Part shown: positions 43,501 to 52,199 of the stretch, piece by piece
Position numbering within the stretch: the first letter of the stretch is position 1
Layout of the letters: each line of letters begins with the position of its first letter
Made by a program: the position numbers and the translations under genes
The notes under the pieces: generated by a model
What the model was told of the DNA's origin: nothing
The model's input: only the letters and a program-made list of their open reading frames with translations
Database searches by the model: none
Assembly: GCA_029782295.1 (NCBI GenBank)
Contig: JAKOVB010000027.1
Coordinates: forward strand, 248,001 to 312,000
Reading direction: 5' to 3'
DNA: 64,000 nucleotides
Origin: Pseudomonadota bacterium
GTDB lineage: Bacteria > Pseudomonadota > Gammaproteobacteria > Burkholderiales > Methylophilaceae

Positions 43501-44205
43501 TTACCAGGGAATCGCCTGACCGTCATAGGCCACGAAACGGCCGGCATGCTCAAGGTCGAGTTCGTCAATCACCCTGCGCATGCCGCGCACGCTCTGCTCC
43601 GGCGTGATCAGGGCATTGGGGCCGCCCATGTCAGTCAGCACCCACCCCGGATGCAGGGTTGTCACAGCGATGCCGAGTGGCTTCAGATCGATCGCCAGGC
43701 TCTTCATCACCATGTTGGCCGCCACCTTGCTGGCGCGATAGGGATAGCTGCCGCCGCTACCGTTATCGGCGATGCTACCCATCTTGCTCGACAGGGTGAC
43801 GATCTTGCGCAACCGGCTGCGACCGACCTGCGCGACGAAACTTTCGGCCATTTTCAGCGGCGCCATGGCATTGATGCGGAAGGCCAGCGCCCAATCTTCG
43901 TAATCGGTATCGCCGAAACTGCCGTGAGGGTAAAAACCGGCATTGTTGATGAGGATGTCGATGGCTTCATCTCCGAGCGCCTCGGCCAGGCGCTCGATCT
44001 GGCCGAAATCGGTCACGTCGAGCTCGCGGATGGACAGTCGCCCCCCCGAGGTCGCGGCGAGCATGATCAATGACGAAGCGTTGAGCGGTTCGCGGCAGCA
44101 GGCAATGACCCGCCAACCGTCGGCAAGGTACTGCCTGACGAATTCCAGCCCGATACCCCGGTTGGCCCCGGTGACGAGCACCACGGGCATGGAAGATGTC
44201 GTCAT
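43501..44205 (-). CDS. SDR family oxidoreductase
   Basis: A 234-aa classical short-chain dehydrogenase/reductase. NAD(P)-binding TGANRGIG (about 13-20), NNAGFY, active-site YPYRASK (YxxxK at about 150). Resembles the sniffer/CsgA-like carbonyl-reductase group. AAGGAC precedes the ATG. Substrate unknown; probably in a unit with the cyclophilin gene 26 bp upstream. Confidence 0.87.
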   Translation of the reverse strand: MTTSSMPVVLVTGANRGIGLEFVRQYLADGWRVIACCREPLNASSLIMLAATSGGRLSIRELDVTDFGQIERLAEALGDEAIDILINNAGFYPHGSFGDTDYEDWALAFRINAMAPLKMAESFVAQVGRSRLRKIVTLSSKMGSIADNGSGGSYPYRASKVAANMVMKSLAIDLKPLGIAVTTLHPGWVLTDMGGPNALITPEQSVRGMRRVIDELDLEHAGRFVAYDGQAIPW

Positions 44206-44231
44206 GGTTTGGCGTCCTTTCCTGATTTACC

Positions 44232-44786
44232 TCAGTTCGCAGGCTTCACGACCACCGATTCGATCACGATCGGCTGCACCGGCACATCGCCGGGCATGGT
44301 CGAGACTTTCGAAATCCTGTCCACCAGTTCCATCCCCCGGGTCACCCTGCCGAACACGGCATACCCCCAGCCGGCCTCGGTCTTGGCGCGATAGTTGAGG
44401 AAGCTGTTGTCATTCACGTTGATGAAGAACTGCGCGGTTGCGGAATGCGGGTCGGAAGTCCGCGCCATGGCAATGGTCCCCACCTCGTTCTTCAAGCCGT
44501 TGTCCGCCTCGTTCCTGATCGGCGGGCGGGTCGGTTTTTCGCGAAGATCCCTGGACATGCCACCGCCCTGGATCATGAAATCGCTGATCACGCGGTGAAA
44601 AATGGTCCCGTTGTAATGGCCGCTTTTGACATATTCGAGGAAGTTAGCCACGGTCTTCGGGGCTTTCTCGCTATTCAGTTCCACCTCGATGGCGCCAAGG
44701 CTGGTATTGATCTGGACGGTCGGCTGTGCCCATGCCTGAGCGGAAACCAGGCAGGCGAGGAGGAGAGCGGCAATTTTCTGAAACAT
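44232..44786 (-). CDS. ppiA: Periplasmic peptidyl-prolyl cis-trans isomerase (cyclophilin, PpiA type)
   Basis: A 184-aa cyclophilin with a signal peptide ([20 protein letters not shown]). Core motifs [15 protein letters not shown] (catalytic Arg), [26 protein letters not shown] and [17 protein letters not shown] are intact. It speeds prolyl isomerisation of exported proteins. The start at 44,786 is backed by AAGGAA; the longer frame begins 21 nt earlier without a better signal. Confidence 0.9.
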   Translation of the reverse strand: MFQKIAALLLACLVSAQAWAQPTVQINTSLGAIEVELNSEKAPKTVANFLEYVKSGHYNGTIFHRVISDFMIQGGGMSRDLREKPTRPPIRNEADNGLKNEVGTIAMARTSDPHSATAQFFINVNDNSFLNYRAKTEAGWGYAVFGRVTRGMELVDRISKVSTMPGDVPVQPIVIESVVVKPAN

Positions 44787-44958
44787 CAGGGTTCCTTCGG
44801 ATGGCAAGTTTGAAAAGTCGAGTTGCTGATTTTACGCAGTTTGACGATTTGCGGTAGCCGCAAAGTCCTGCGCACACGCAAAGCGGGCATGATCGCCATC
44901 ATGCAACCCCTGAAAAGCTCAGGTAGACTACCCGCAGGCAACATGAAGGGAGCGTGAG

Positions 44959-45357
44959 GTGAGCATTCTGGGCTTCGGCCACGTCAACATGCGGGCACGG
45001 CGCGCGCTGCTCGACCAGCTTTACGCCTTCTATACCTCGGTCGTGGGACTGACACCGGGCGAGCGCCCGCCTTTCGCACGCTTCGGTTACTGGCTGTATG
45101 CCGGCGGACAGGACATCGTGCATCTCATCGAAGCCTCTCCGGACGAACAGCGCGCGACGCATGTCATCACCACCATCGACCACATCGCTTTCCGCTGCGA
45201 GGGCGCTGAGCAATACCAGGCAAGGCTGGAACAGCTTGGCATCCCGTTCCGGGTCGCCAGCGTACCGCTCACCGGCCAGTTGCAACTGGTCCTCAAAGAC
45301 CCGGCCGGCGTCACCGTGGAACTCAACTTCCCCGCGCCACCGTCCGGGCAGGACTGA
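44959..45357 (+). CDS. VOC-superfamily protein (glyoxalase fold)
   Basis: A 132-aa single-domain vicinal-oxygen-chelate protein. Metal-ligand positions are visible in GFGHVNMR (His), DHIAFRCEG (His) and GVTVELNFP (Glu). GTG start 44,959. Enzymatic role (lyase, dioxygenase or resistance protein) is unresolved. It lies 34 bp before the isochorismatase-like gene on the same strand. Confidence 0.8.
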   Translation: MSILGFGHVNMRARRALLDQLYAFYTSVVGLTPGERPPFARFGYWLYAGGQDIVHLIEASPDEQRATHVITTIDHIAFRCEGAEQYQARLEQLGIPFRVASVPLTGQLQLVLKDPAGVTVELNFPAPPSGQD

Positions 45358-45391
45358 TTTTCCGACTTCAACCCAACCGAGAGTCTGACCC

Positions 45392-45994
45392 ATGAACCCG
45401 AAGAAAACCGCACTCGTCCTCATCGAATTCCAGAACGATTTCACTTCCGAAGGCGGCACCCTGCATCAGGCGGTGAAAGGCGTGATGGACAGTTCCAACA
45501 TGCTCGCCAACACCGTCGACACCGTCCGGCAGGCGCGCCGGCAAGGCGTGACCATCATCCACGCCCCGATCACCTTTACCGACGACTACCACGAACTCAG
45601 CGCCACCCCCTACGGCATCCTCAAGGGCGTCGTGGACAGCCAGTCCTTTCGCAAAGGCACCTGGGGCGCCGAAATCGTCGACGTATTGAAACCGGAAGCC
45701 CGGGATATCGTCATCGAAGGCAAGCGCGGCCTGTGCGGGTTCGCCAGCACCAATCTGGACTTCATCCTGCGCAGTCTCGGCATTACCGATGTCGCGCTGG
45801 GCGGCTTCCTGACGAACTGCTGCGTCGAATCCACCATGCGCTCGGCCTACGAGCGCGGCTACAACGTCATCACCCTGACCGACTGCACCGCCACGCTGAG
45901 TGAAGAAGAACAACGCATGGCGGTGGAAAAGAACTACCCCATGTTCTCCCACCCCATGAAGCACACCGAGTTCCTGGCACAACTGAAGAGCTGA
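45392..45994 (+). CDS. Isochorismatase-family cysteine hydrolase
   Basis: A 200-aa cysteine hydrolase. Catalytic triad positions: Asp in LIEFQNDFT (about 14), Lys in IEGKRGLCGF (about 112), Cys in GGFLTNCCVESTMRSAYERGY (about 145). The cis-peptide GGF-T is present. The family includes nicotinamidases, N-carbamoyl hydrolases and isochorismatases; substrate is not clear. Ends at a strong bidirectional terminator. Confidence 0.88.
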   Translation: MNPKKTALVLIEFQNDFTSEGGTLHQAVKGVMDSSNMLANTVDTVRQARRQGVTIIHAPITFTDDYHELSATPYGILKGVVDSQSFRKGTWGAEIVDVLKPEARDIVIEGKRGLCGFASTNLDFILRSLGITDVALGGFLTNCCVESTMRSAYERGYNVITLTDCTATLSEEEQRMAVEKNYPMFSHPMKHTEFLAQLKS

Positions 45995-46014
45995 GCCCCC
46001 GTAGCGACACAAAC

Positions 46015-46044
46015 AAAAACGGCACCCGAGGGTGCCGTTTTTTT
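46015..46044. terminator. Bidirectional terminator between hydrolase and pqqA
   Basis: AAAAACGGCACC/GGTGCCGTTTTT stem with a CGAG loop. T tracts on both strands; it ends the plus-strand hydrolase gene and the minus-strand pqqA. Confidence 0.9.
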
Positions 46045-46059
46045 AACCTGCGTGACGTC

Positions 46060-46131
46060 TTAGCGGTTGCAGACGTACATGGTGACTTCAAAACCAAAAC
46101 GCATTTCGGTAACTTCAGGCTTGGTCCACAT
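46060..46131 (-). CDS. pqqA: PqqA, PQQ precursor peptide (orphan)
   Basis: A 23-residue peptide beginning [19 protein letters not shown], the canonical PqqA pattern. Glu15 and Tyr19 (spacing ExxxY) are the residues cross-linked by PqqE to build pyrroloquinoline quinone. A good GGAG site lies 6 nt upstream. It is too short for ordinary gene finding. No pqqB, C, D or E lies next to it: downstream is a terminator and then an unrelated gene. The rest of the pathway must be elsewhere, or this is a spare precursor copy. Confidence 0.93.
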   Translation of the reverse strand: MWTKPEVTEMRFGFEVTMYVCNR

Positions 46132-46274
46132 AATAAGCTCCTTCACTGTCTGGTTTATGAGGCAAGCAACATGGATTGCTTGTTCGTATGAGTCGTATCA
46201 TACGCAGGGGTTCATCCAATGAAGTCCGGCCGATCATGAATGACGGCTCATGATTTCCATGAAATGCGATGCAC

Positions 46275-46748
46275 TCACTTTCCCGCCCAGCGGCTGTAGG
46301 GATAAGTAATCAGGTTAGCATTGTAGTAGCGCGGATCACCCGAGACCTCTTTCCCTACCCATTCGGGCAATTCGAAAGACTGCGCATCGGTGGACAACTC
46401 GATTTCCGCCACCACCAGACCGGCATTTTCGCCCAGGAACTCATCGACTTCCCACACGAATCCGGCATGGCTCACGCTGTAACGCATTTTCTCGATTTGC
46501 GGCCGCAAACAAAGCTGATCCAGCATGGCGAGTGCGTCCACGACCGGAATCTGGTATTCGTACTCTGCACGCGTCACTCCTTCGGTCTTGCCCTTGATCG
46601 TCAGGCTCCCCCGGTCTCCGGCCGCCCTGACCCGTACGGTTCGCTCCGGATCGATACTCAGGTAACCCTGGCGAAACAATTCGCCGTTCCCCAGCGATTT
46701 CCATTCGGTACCTTTGACTAGGAATTTGCGTTCGATTTCGACTGCCAT
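46275..46748 (-). CDS. CYTH-domain protein (triphosphatase family)
   Basis: A 157-aa protein with the N-terminal signature MAVEIERKFLV (ExExK) and the internal RVRAAGDRGSLTIKGKTEG...YEYQIP and EVDEFLGENAGLVVAEIEL strands of the tunnel fold. CYTH proteins hydrolyse inorganic triphosphate or act on adenylate-type substrates with divalent metal. Full family length for the short class. ATG 46,748 has AAGGA upstream; the frame extends three codons further. Confidence 0.9.
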   Translation of the reverse strand: MAVEIERKFLVKGTEWKSLGNGELFRQGYLSIDPERTVRVRAAGDRGSLTIKGKTEGVTRAEYEYQIPVVDALAMLDQLCLRPQIEKMRYSVSHAGFVWEVDEFLGENAGLVVAEIELSTDAQSFELPEWVGKEVSGDPRYYNANLITYPYSRWAGK

Positions 46749-46889
46749 GACACACATCCTTCAAATATTCCGTGCTTCCATCATGCCACAGGTCAGCAGC
46801 CAGCGTGCAGCTTCAACGAAGAGAATACTTGCTCAGGCAAAGATCACGAGGTCGATCAGGGTATGCGCGATGATGACCGGTTAGCCGGG

Positions 46890-47309
46890 TCATACGGAGG
46901 ATCTCCCGCTTTCTTCGGCAGGGTGTGGCACTTCGCTCATCGATGCCAGCCGATGAAGCTTTTCGGACACCCAGGCGACGATCCCGGGCGGAAGATGTGC
47001 GGCCCGATCCAGGAACCTGGGGATGATGTGATGGGCATTGAAAACCGTCCTGCGGGAAACGATCATGCCGGTTGCGGGAGAACCCCCTGGCCCCCGCGAA
47101 GCATCCACGCCGCAATGCAGCAGCGCACCGTCTTCCCTGCAAAGTACGCCGCCCTGCTCGGCGGAGTAGATATCGTAATAAAGCTCGAAGGCCCTCGGTT
47201 GACCGCTGCCGTCCTCCGTCACAACCAGGTCGAATTCCTGGCTGGAAAACCAGCGCCGACGCCTTTCCCCCGGGACTTGCCTGACGTGACTGATCTCGTA
47301 CATTTTCAT
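46890..47309 (-). CDS. Uncharacterised protein under a c-di-GMP riboswitch
   Basis: A 139-aa protein starting MKMYEISHVRQVPGERRRRWF. Beta-strand-rich N-terminal half with WFSSQEFDLVV, two Cys, His-rich centre and a helical C-terminus. No domain was recognised. GGAG lies 11 nt before ATG 47,309; upstream in-frame starts exist to 47,360. The only clear control element on this strand is the riboswitch about 280 nt upstream, so its dose may follow c-di-GMP. An obvious place to look for a new biofilm or motility effector. Confidence 0.6.
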   Translation of the reverse strand: MKMYEISHVRQVPGERRRRWFSSQEFDLVVTEDGSGQPRAFELYYDIYSAEQGGVLCREDGALLHCGVDASRGPGGSPATGMIVSRRTVFNAHHIIPRFLDRAAHLPPGIVAWVSEKLHRLASMSEVPHPAEESGRSSV

Positions 47310-47860
47310 GCGAAGGCTAGCTCCAGTACATGCAACCGGGTGCGTAGGCGGTGCGCGCAACCATTCGCCACAAATGCGCTGGTTCCATGCAAACGGCCTT
47401 GCACCATGGCGGAATGTTGCGATCGCCGGTTGTGGCGGGCGACATCCTGATGCCAGCAGACCCGCATGGTCATGGCAACAACGATCCTGTCGATATTGGC
47501 ACGGACGGCTCCCGGTAACTTATGGTTATTTTTCTGACCGGCCGGCAGGGACTGATGGATGGAAAGTCGTGATCACACCTTCCCGATTGGCAGTCCCGCT
47601 GTCGTAAGAGGCAAGCTCTGTTAGACCGGTTACTTTGCGCCCCTGACTTTCGTCAGGTTTGCCTTTTTCGTAAGGGCTATTCTGACAATAAACGAAGGGT
47701 TGTCAATCCTGCGCCAATCTCTTTCATGCATTGCATGTCCCTTTCCGGGATTGTTCGTCCACGACACCCACGTCATTGGTCCGAATGGACTATTGGGATC
47801 AGGCAAATATTTCGATACTGTTGAGTTTTCCAAAATGCGCCTAAAAATAGGGAGACTTTC
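47310..47860. other. Intergenic region with riboswitch and long minus-strand leader
   Basis: A 551-bp region between the uncharacterised minus-strand gene and the PEP-CTERM gene. It holds a minus-strand promoter (TTGACA at 47,701-47,706 and AGAATA at 47,678-47,683, 17 bp apart), the c-di-GMP aptamer, then about 280 nt of leader. The leader contains an ORF of about 55 codons that ends overlapping the gene's ATG, but its codon use looks random. The last 30 bp before 47,861 hold the ribosome-binding site (AGGGAGA) for the PEP-CTERM gene. Confidence 0.6.
47587..47668 (-). ncRNA. c-di-GMP-I (GEMM) riboswitch aptamer
   Basis: On the minus strand the RNA reads GGCAAACC-UGAC-GAAA-GUCA-GGGGCGCAAAG-(U)AACCGGUCUAAC... 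and ends GCGGGACUGCC. These are the conserved GEMM-I parts: the GCAAACC box, the P2 stem capped by a GAAA tetraloop, the CGCAAAG box, the tetraloop receptor and the closing GGGACUGCC that pairs with the 5' GGCA (P1). A consensus promoter lies just upstream. It binds cyclic di-GMP and should regulate the minus-strand gene at 46,890-47,309. The expression platform is not resolved. Confidence 0.85.
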
Positions 47861-48469
47861 ATGAACATTCGCGCAATTGCAATCGCAGTCGGTCTGGCTC
47901 TATCCACGAGCGCCGGCGCCACCACGCTGAGCGGCAACCTGACCGCCGACAATGAATTCAAAGCCTACCTGAGCACCAGCGACAGCGTTCTGGGTGCATT
48001 CCTCGGGTCTGGGGCAAACTGGGGGGTGACCTATTCTTTCACCTCTGGCAACCTGACCAATGGCCAGGATTACTACCTGCACATCGTCGCCCAGGACTGG
48101 GGACGCCCTGAAGCCCTTATCGGCCAGTTCTCCCTGAGCGACGCCAATTTCAAGTTCGACAACGGCACCCAATCCCTGGGGACCGACACCGTCAACTGGA
48201 AATCCGACACTGGCGTATGGGGCGGATGGGCAGCCCCGACCGGCACTCCGGTTGACCGCGGCGTGAACGGCTCCGGCCCTTGGGGTTTCCATAACGGCAT
48301 CGATGCCAGCACGCACTGGATCTGGTCGCAGAACTATGATCAGGGGACTTCCTACTTCTCCACCAAGATCACCGCTGCCGTTCCGGAGCCGGAAACCTAC
48401 GGCATGCTGCTGGCCGGTCTGGGCCTGATGGGCCTGGTGGCTCGCCGCCGCAGAAACGACAACGTCTGA
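47861..48469 (+). CDS. PEP-CTERM sorted secreted protein
   Basis: A 202-aa exported protein. Signal peptide (MNIRAIAIAVGLALSTSAGA), a beta-rich middle with many Asn, Gly and Trp residues, and the sorting signal VPEPETYGMLLAGLGLMGLVARRRRN (PEP motif, helix, basic end). Exosortase cleaves such signals and anchors or releases the protein for the extracellular matrix. It is divergent from a c-di-GMP riboswitch, suggesting a biofilm setting. Followed by a strong terminator. Confidence 0.92.
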   Translation: MNIRAIAIAVGLALSTSAGATTLSGNLTADNEFKAYLSTSDSVLGAFLGSGANWGVTYSFTSGNLTNGQDYYLHIVAQDWGRPEALIGQFSLSDANFKFDNGTQSLGTDTVNWKSDTGVWGGWAAPTGTPVDRGVNGSGPWGFHNGIDASTHWIWSQNYDQGTSYFSTKITAAVPEPETYGMLLAGLGLMGLVARRRRNDNV

Positions 48470-48491
48470 TCGATCAGATCAGCGAGTCAGG

Positions 48492-48517
48492 ACGGGAGCA
48501 CAAGCTCCCGTTTTTTC
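48492..48517 (+). terminator. Terminator of the PEP-CTERM gene
   Basis: ACGGGAGC/GCTCCCGT stem with ACAA loop, followed by TTTTTT on the plus strand. Confidence 0.92.
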
Positions 48518-48534
48518 TTGGGTCAATGCATTGA

Positions 48535-48557
48535 AAAAGGGGGCAGAGCCCCCTTTT
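48535..48557 (-). terminator. Terminator of the 42-aa ORF
   Basis: AAAAGGGGGC/GCCCCCTTTT stem with a three-base loop, T tract on the minus strand, 3 bp past the stop of the small ORF. Also works in the other direction. Confidence 0.88.
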
Positions 48558-48560
48558 CCG

Positions 48561-48689
48561 TTATCCGATGCCAAGCCAGCTTTCCCCCTCGTCATCGAGG
48601 TCGTTGACGACTCCCGAGCATGCCGCGCCGTAAAGCATGAAGACATGCACGAACTTCTGTTTCCATCCGAATATTTGCTGCGTTCTCAT
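48561..48689 (-). CDS. 42-aa small protein downstream of catalase
   Basis: A small ORF missed by length cut-offs. GGAGA lies 7 nt before the ATG and a strong terminator follows the stop by 3 bp. The peptide starts MRTQQIFGWKQKFVHVFMLY, continues through GAACSGVVNDL, and ends in an acidic DDEGESWLGIG. One Cys, three aromatic clusters, no signal peptide. Not known to me; the core is compact enough to be a real small protein or a peptide precursor. It is likely expressed by read-through from katA. Confidence 0.6.
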   Translation of the reverse strand: MRTQQIFGWKQKFVHVFMLYGAACSGVVNDLDDEGESWLGIG

Positions 48690-48710
48690 TTCCATTCTCC
48701 TTTGCCTGTT

Positions 48711-48736
48711 CATGCCCGTCCCGAAGGACGGGCATG
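48711..48736 (-). other. Perfect hairpin between katA and the 42-aa ORF
   Basis: CATGCCCGTCC/GGACGGGCATG, an 11-bp perfect stem with a TTCG loop on the minus strand, no T tract. Too stable to be chance; without U run it may stabilise the katA transcript or dampen read-through into the small ORF. Confidence 0.7.
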
Positions 48737-48742
48737 TCCTTG

Positions 48743-50182
48743 TCAGGTTTTGATTCCGAGGGCCCTCGCCACGCCTGCACCATAGGCCGGATCCGCCTTA
48801 CTGCAGTGCGCGATGTGGCGCTGCTGCACGTCGATCGAAGCGCCGCCGATGGATCGGGCGGTATTCTCGAACAACACCTGCTGCTGCGCCGGCGTCATCA
48901 GGCGGAACAGGGCACCCGGTTGCGAGAAATAATCCTCATCCTCACGGTGGTTCCAGTGATCGGCCGCCCCATCGAGGGACAGCGGTGGTTCGCGGTAGTC
49001 TGGCTGCTCCTGCCATTCGCCCCGGCTATTGGGCTCGTAGCCGATGGTGCTGCCGTGGTTGCCGTCGACGCGCATCGCCCCGTCGCGGTGATAGCTGTGA
49101 AACGGGCACTTGGGCGCGTTCACCGGAATCTGGTGGTGGTTCACGCCGAGCCGGTAGCGCTGCGCATCCCCGTAGGAGAACAACCGCGCCTGCAACATGC
49201 GGTCCGGTGAGAAGCCGATGCCGGGGACTACCGCCGCCGGGTTGAAGGCCGATTGCTCGACCTCGGCAAAGAAATTCTCCGGATTGCGGTTGAGCTCCAT
49301 CACACCCACCTCGATCAGCGGATAGTCCTGATGCGGCCACACCTTGGTAAGGTCGAACGGGCTGTAGGGCACTTTCGAGGCCTCCTGTTCCGGCATGACC
49401 TGCACGTACAGCGTCCACTTCGGGTAGTCGCCGGTCTCGATCGCTTCGTACAGGTCGCGCTGGTGGCTTTCCCGGTCCTTGCCGATGAGGGCCTCCGCCT
49501 CGGCGTCGCTCAGATTCCTGATGCCCTGCTGCGACTTGAAGTGGAACTTCACCCAGTGGCGCTCGTTGTCTGCGTTGATGAAACTGAACGTGTGCGAACC
49601 GAAGCCGTGCATATGCCGGTAAGTCGCCGGGATGCCGCGTTCCGACATCACGATGGTGATCTGGTGCAGGGCCTCCGGCAGCGAGGTCCAGAAATCCCAG
49701 TTGTTCTGCGCGCTGCGCATGTTGGTGCGCGGGTCGCGCTTCACCGCGTGGTTGAGGTCCGGAAACTTAAGCGGATCCCGCAGGAAGAACACCGGCGTAT
49801 TGTTGCCGACCATATCCCAGTTGCCTTCCTCGGTATAGAACTTCACCGCGAAGCCGCGGATATCGCGTTCCGCATCGGCGGCCCCACGTTCGCCGGCCAC
49901 GGTGGTGAAACGCGCGAACAACTCGGTTTTCTTGCCGATCTGGCTGAAGATCCGGGCACGGGTATAGCGGGTGATATCGTGCGTCACGGTAAAGGTGCCG
50001 TAGGCCCCGGAACCCTTGGCGTGCATGCGCCGCTCGGGGATCACTTCGCGGTCGAAGTGCGCGAGCTTTTCAAGCAGCCAGATGTCCTGCAACAGGACGG
50101 GACCGCGCGGACCGGCGGTCATCGTATTCTGGTTGTCGGGAACCGGCGCACCGGCGGCAGTGGTCAGTTTTTTCTTGCTCAT
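48743..50182 (-). CDS. katA: Monofunctional haem catalase (KatA type)
   Basis: A 479-aa small-subunit catalase. Catalytic His in [14 protein letters not shown] (about 53), catalytic Asn in [16 protein letters not shown], haem-ligand Tyr region [26 protein letters not shown] (about 340-360). It detoxifies hydrogen peroxide. ATG 50,182 has GAGGAG 7 nt upstream; the frame extends a few codons further. It is divergent from hflX across a short spacer and its transcript seems to include the 42-aa ORF. Confidence 0.93.
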   Translation of the reverse strand: MSKKKLTTAAGAPVPDNQNTMTAGPRGPVLLQDIWLLEKLAHFDREVIPERRMHAKGSGAYGTFTVTHDITRYTRARIFSQIGKKTELFARFTTVAGERGAADAERDIRGFAVKFYTEEGNWDMVGNNTPVFFLRDPLKFPDLNHAVKRDPRTNMRSAQNNWDFWTSLPEALHQITIVMSERGIPATYRHMHGFGSHTFSFINADNERHWVKFHFKSQQGIRNLSDAEAEALIGKDRESHQRDLYEAIETGDYPKWTLYVQVMPEQEASKVPYSPFDLTKVWPHQDYPLIEVGVMELNRNPENFFAEVEQSAFNPAAVVPGIGFSPDRMLQARLFSYGDAQRYRLGVNHHQIPVNAPKCPFHSYHRDGAMRVDGNHGSTIGYEPNSRGEWQEQPDYREPPLSLDGAADHWNHREDEDYFSQPGALFRLMTPAQQQVLFENTARSIGGASIDVQQRHIAHCSKADPAYGAGVARALGIKT

Positions 50183-50264
50183 GATGACTCTCCTCAATGT
50201 TGAACATGCTTGATGTCAAACGACGAGAGTCATTCTAGGGATGGGTGATAGATAAATCTAATTG

Positions 50265-50280
50265 ATTGTTACCATACAAT
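50265..50280. promoter_or_regulatory. Candidate peroxide-regulator site upstream of katA
   Basis: ATTGT-TACCAT-ACAAT inverted repeat 83 bp upstream of the katA ATG, flanked by ATAG and ATAGATAG. It resembles LysR/OxyR-type half-sites in spacing, but does not meet the full four-element OxyR consensus. Confidence 0.35.
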
Positions 50281-50339
50281 AGATAGTAAAAATCAATCGC
50301 ATATTTATTATCAATAGCCAAAGTGGCCGGGGCTACCGG

Positions 50340-51683
50340 CTACCAGGGATCGGGCTCCGGTTGCTTCAATTCAGGGTTGATGCGCTCGCGCAGACTCTTC
50401 AGGGTCGCGGCATCGGCACGCACGCGGAAATGGGCGCCTTCGTGGTCTGCACGCTCCTCCAGCACCTGGCAACCGGCGAAGATGTCACCGCGCAATTGCT
50501 GGTTTGTCCACGGCAGGAAAAACTCCTCCTCATCCAGATCCTTCTGGAAGAAATCGATGATGGTCTGGCGCAACCGGGCCACTTCTTCCGGCCGTTTCGC
50601 GCTCATCACCACGCACCCCGGATAGCGTTCCTTCAGCGAGGCCTCGCAGGCTGCCTGGGCTTCGGTATCGCCGACATGGTCGATCTTGTTGAACACGCGG
50701 ATGCGCGGCACCTCGTCCGCATTGATTTCCTTCAGCACGGTGTCGGTCACTTCCAGCTGGCGCTCGAACCCGGGGTCGCTGGCGTCGATCACGTGCAGCA
50801 GCAGCGAAGCGTCCAGCGCCTCGTCCAGCGTGGATTTGAACGAAGCGACCAGTCCGTGCGGCAGGTTCTTGATGAACCCCACCGTATCGCTGACCAGCAC
50901 GCGCGGCACGCTTTCCGGATACAGGGTACGCACGGTGGTATCCAGCGTCGCGAACAGCTTGTTCGCCACCAGCACCTCACTGCCGGTCAGCGCCCGCATC
51001 ATGGTGGATTTGCCGGCGTTGGTATACCCGACCAGCGCCACCGAAGCCAGCCCCTGCCGTTCCTGGCGACGCGCGCGCTGCGTCCTGCGCTCCGCCTCCA
51101 TCGCCACGATTTCCTGCTGCAGTTCGGCGATCCGGTCGCGGATCTTGCGCCGGTCCAGTTCGGTATGCGATTCACCGGCCCCGCGGCCACCCACGCCACT
51201 GCGCTGCCGGCCCTGGGGACCGGCCAGCTTGGCCGCCTCGCGCAGACGCGGCGCCATGTAGCCCAGCCGGGCGATTTCCACCTGCGCCTTGGCTGCGCGC
51301 GAACGCGCATTGCGATGGAAAATCTCCAGGATCACCATGGTCCGGTCCATCACCTCGCAGCCTACCGCCAGCTCCAGGTTGCGCGCCTGCGAGGGCGAAA
51401 TCTCGTGGTCCACCAGCACCGCCTCGATCGGCCCGAACTCGCCGGCCTCCGACTCGTGCTCCACGTACATGCGGATCTCTTCCAGCTTGCCCACGCCCAG
51501 GTAAGCCGTGGTATCGAAACCGGCGCGCTTCTGCGCAAAGGTATGGATCACCTTGTAACCCAGCGTTTTCGCCAGCTCGCGCAGCTCCGTCAGCGAAGCC
51601 TCGAACTCGATATCGCTCACGTTCGGCAACTGGACGGACGCGATAATGGCGTATTTGGGGGCGTCTTTGACTTCGGTTTGCAT
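50340..51683 (-). CDS. hflX: GTPase HflX
   Basis: A 447-aa ribosome-associated GTPase. N-terminal HflX domain (about 1-185) ends in the Gly-rich GVGGRGAGESHTELDRR linker; the G domain has GYTNAGKST (P-loop, about 215), DTVGFI (G3), NKID (G4). HflX splits stalled 70S ribosomes, notably under heat stress. The length includes a C-terminal extension of the kind found in betaproteobacteria. The hfq gene, its usual neighbour, is not adjacent here. Confidence 0.92.
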   Translation of the reverse strand: MQTEVKDAPKYAIIASVQLPNVSDIEFEASLTELRELAKTLGYKVIHTFAQKRAGFDTTAYLGVGKLEEIRMYVEHESEAGEFGPIEAVLVDHEISPSQARNLELAVGCEVMDRTMVILEIFHRNARSRAAKAQVEIARLGYMAPRLREAAKLAGPQGRQRSGVGGRGAGESHTELDRRKIRDRIAELQQEIVAMEAERRTQRARRQERQGLASVALVGYTNAGKSTMMRALTGSEVLVANKLFATLDTTVRTLYPESVPRVLVSDTVGFIKNLPHGLVASFKSTLDEALDASLLLHVIDASDPGFERQLEVTDTVLKEINADEVPRIRVFNKIDHVGDTEAQAACEASLKERYPGCVVMSAKRPEEVARLRQTIIDFFQKDLDEEEFFLPWTNQQLRGDIFAGCQVLEERADHEGAHFRVRADAATLKSLRERINPELKQPEPDPW

Positions 51684-51808
51684 GGAAAAATGGATCCGGC
51701 GTGTGTAAAGGCGAGATAGTACCCGTAAACGGCGCGTTTACCGGAAGATGTTGTGAGAATTCAGAAAATTCAGGGAGAAATGCCGTGCAAAACGACGGAA
51801 ATCCGTGG

Positions 51809-52126
51809 TTAAAGATTTTGAATCAGATCATCGCGATATTGGCGCAACTCTGCCGGCATGGTCAAGGTCTTGCGATCCCAACCCTCAATGTCCAGCACGC
51901 GATCCATGCAACGTTCAAGCTCGGCATGTGCCAGCGCAGTGGCACGCGCGATCTCCCGGTGCACCTCGATCTGACCGGCGCCGTCGGATTCGCATTTGAT
52001 CTGGTAATCATGAAGCTTGCGCATATCGAGGATCGCCCTCGCCACCTGCGCCGGGCAAGCACACATGTACATCATTGATTCATCGATGATTTTCTTCAAA
52101 TCCTGATTTGAAAACAGATGTTCCAT
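51809..52126 (-). CDS. Conserved hypothetical protein, 105 aa
   Basis: A soluble, helix-rich protein (MEHLFSNQDLKKIIDESMMYMCACPAQVARAILDMRKLHDYQ...). The CACPAQVA segment is unusual and has two Cys close together. No family function is known to me. Found alone between hflX and the TfoX-N gene. Confidence 0.65.
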   Translation of the reverse strand: MEHLFSNQDLKKIIDESMMYMCACPAQVARAILDMRKLHDYQIKCESDGAGQIEVHREIARATALAHAELERCMDRVLDIEGWDRKTLTMPAELRQYRDDLIQNL

Positions 52127-52199
52127 CCTGTATCGGGTCCATGGGCTAAAGTATAAAAATAGGGTACGTCAGTACTCCCGTCACGGCTACACGAGCGCT

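Noticed and set aside
47307..47475. Minus-strand frame of about 55 codons overlapping the start of the riboswitch-controlled gene
   Set aside because: The stop-start overlap was attractive, but codon use looks random and there is no ribosome site; kept only as part of the leader.
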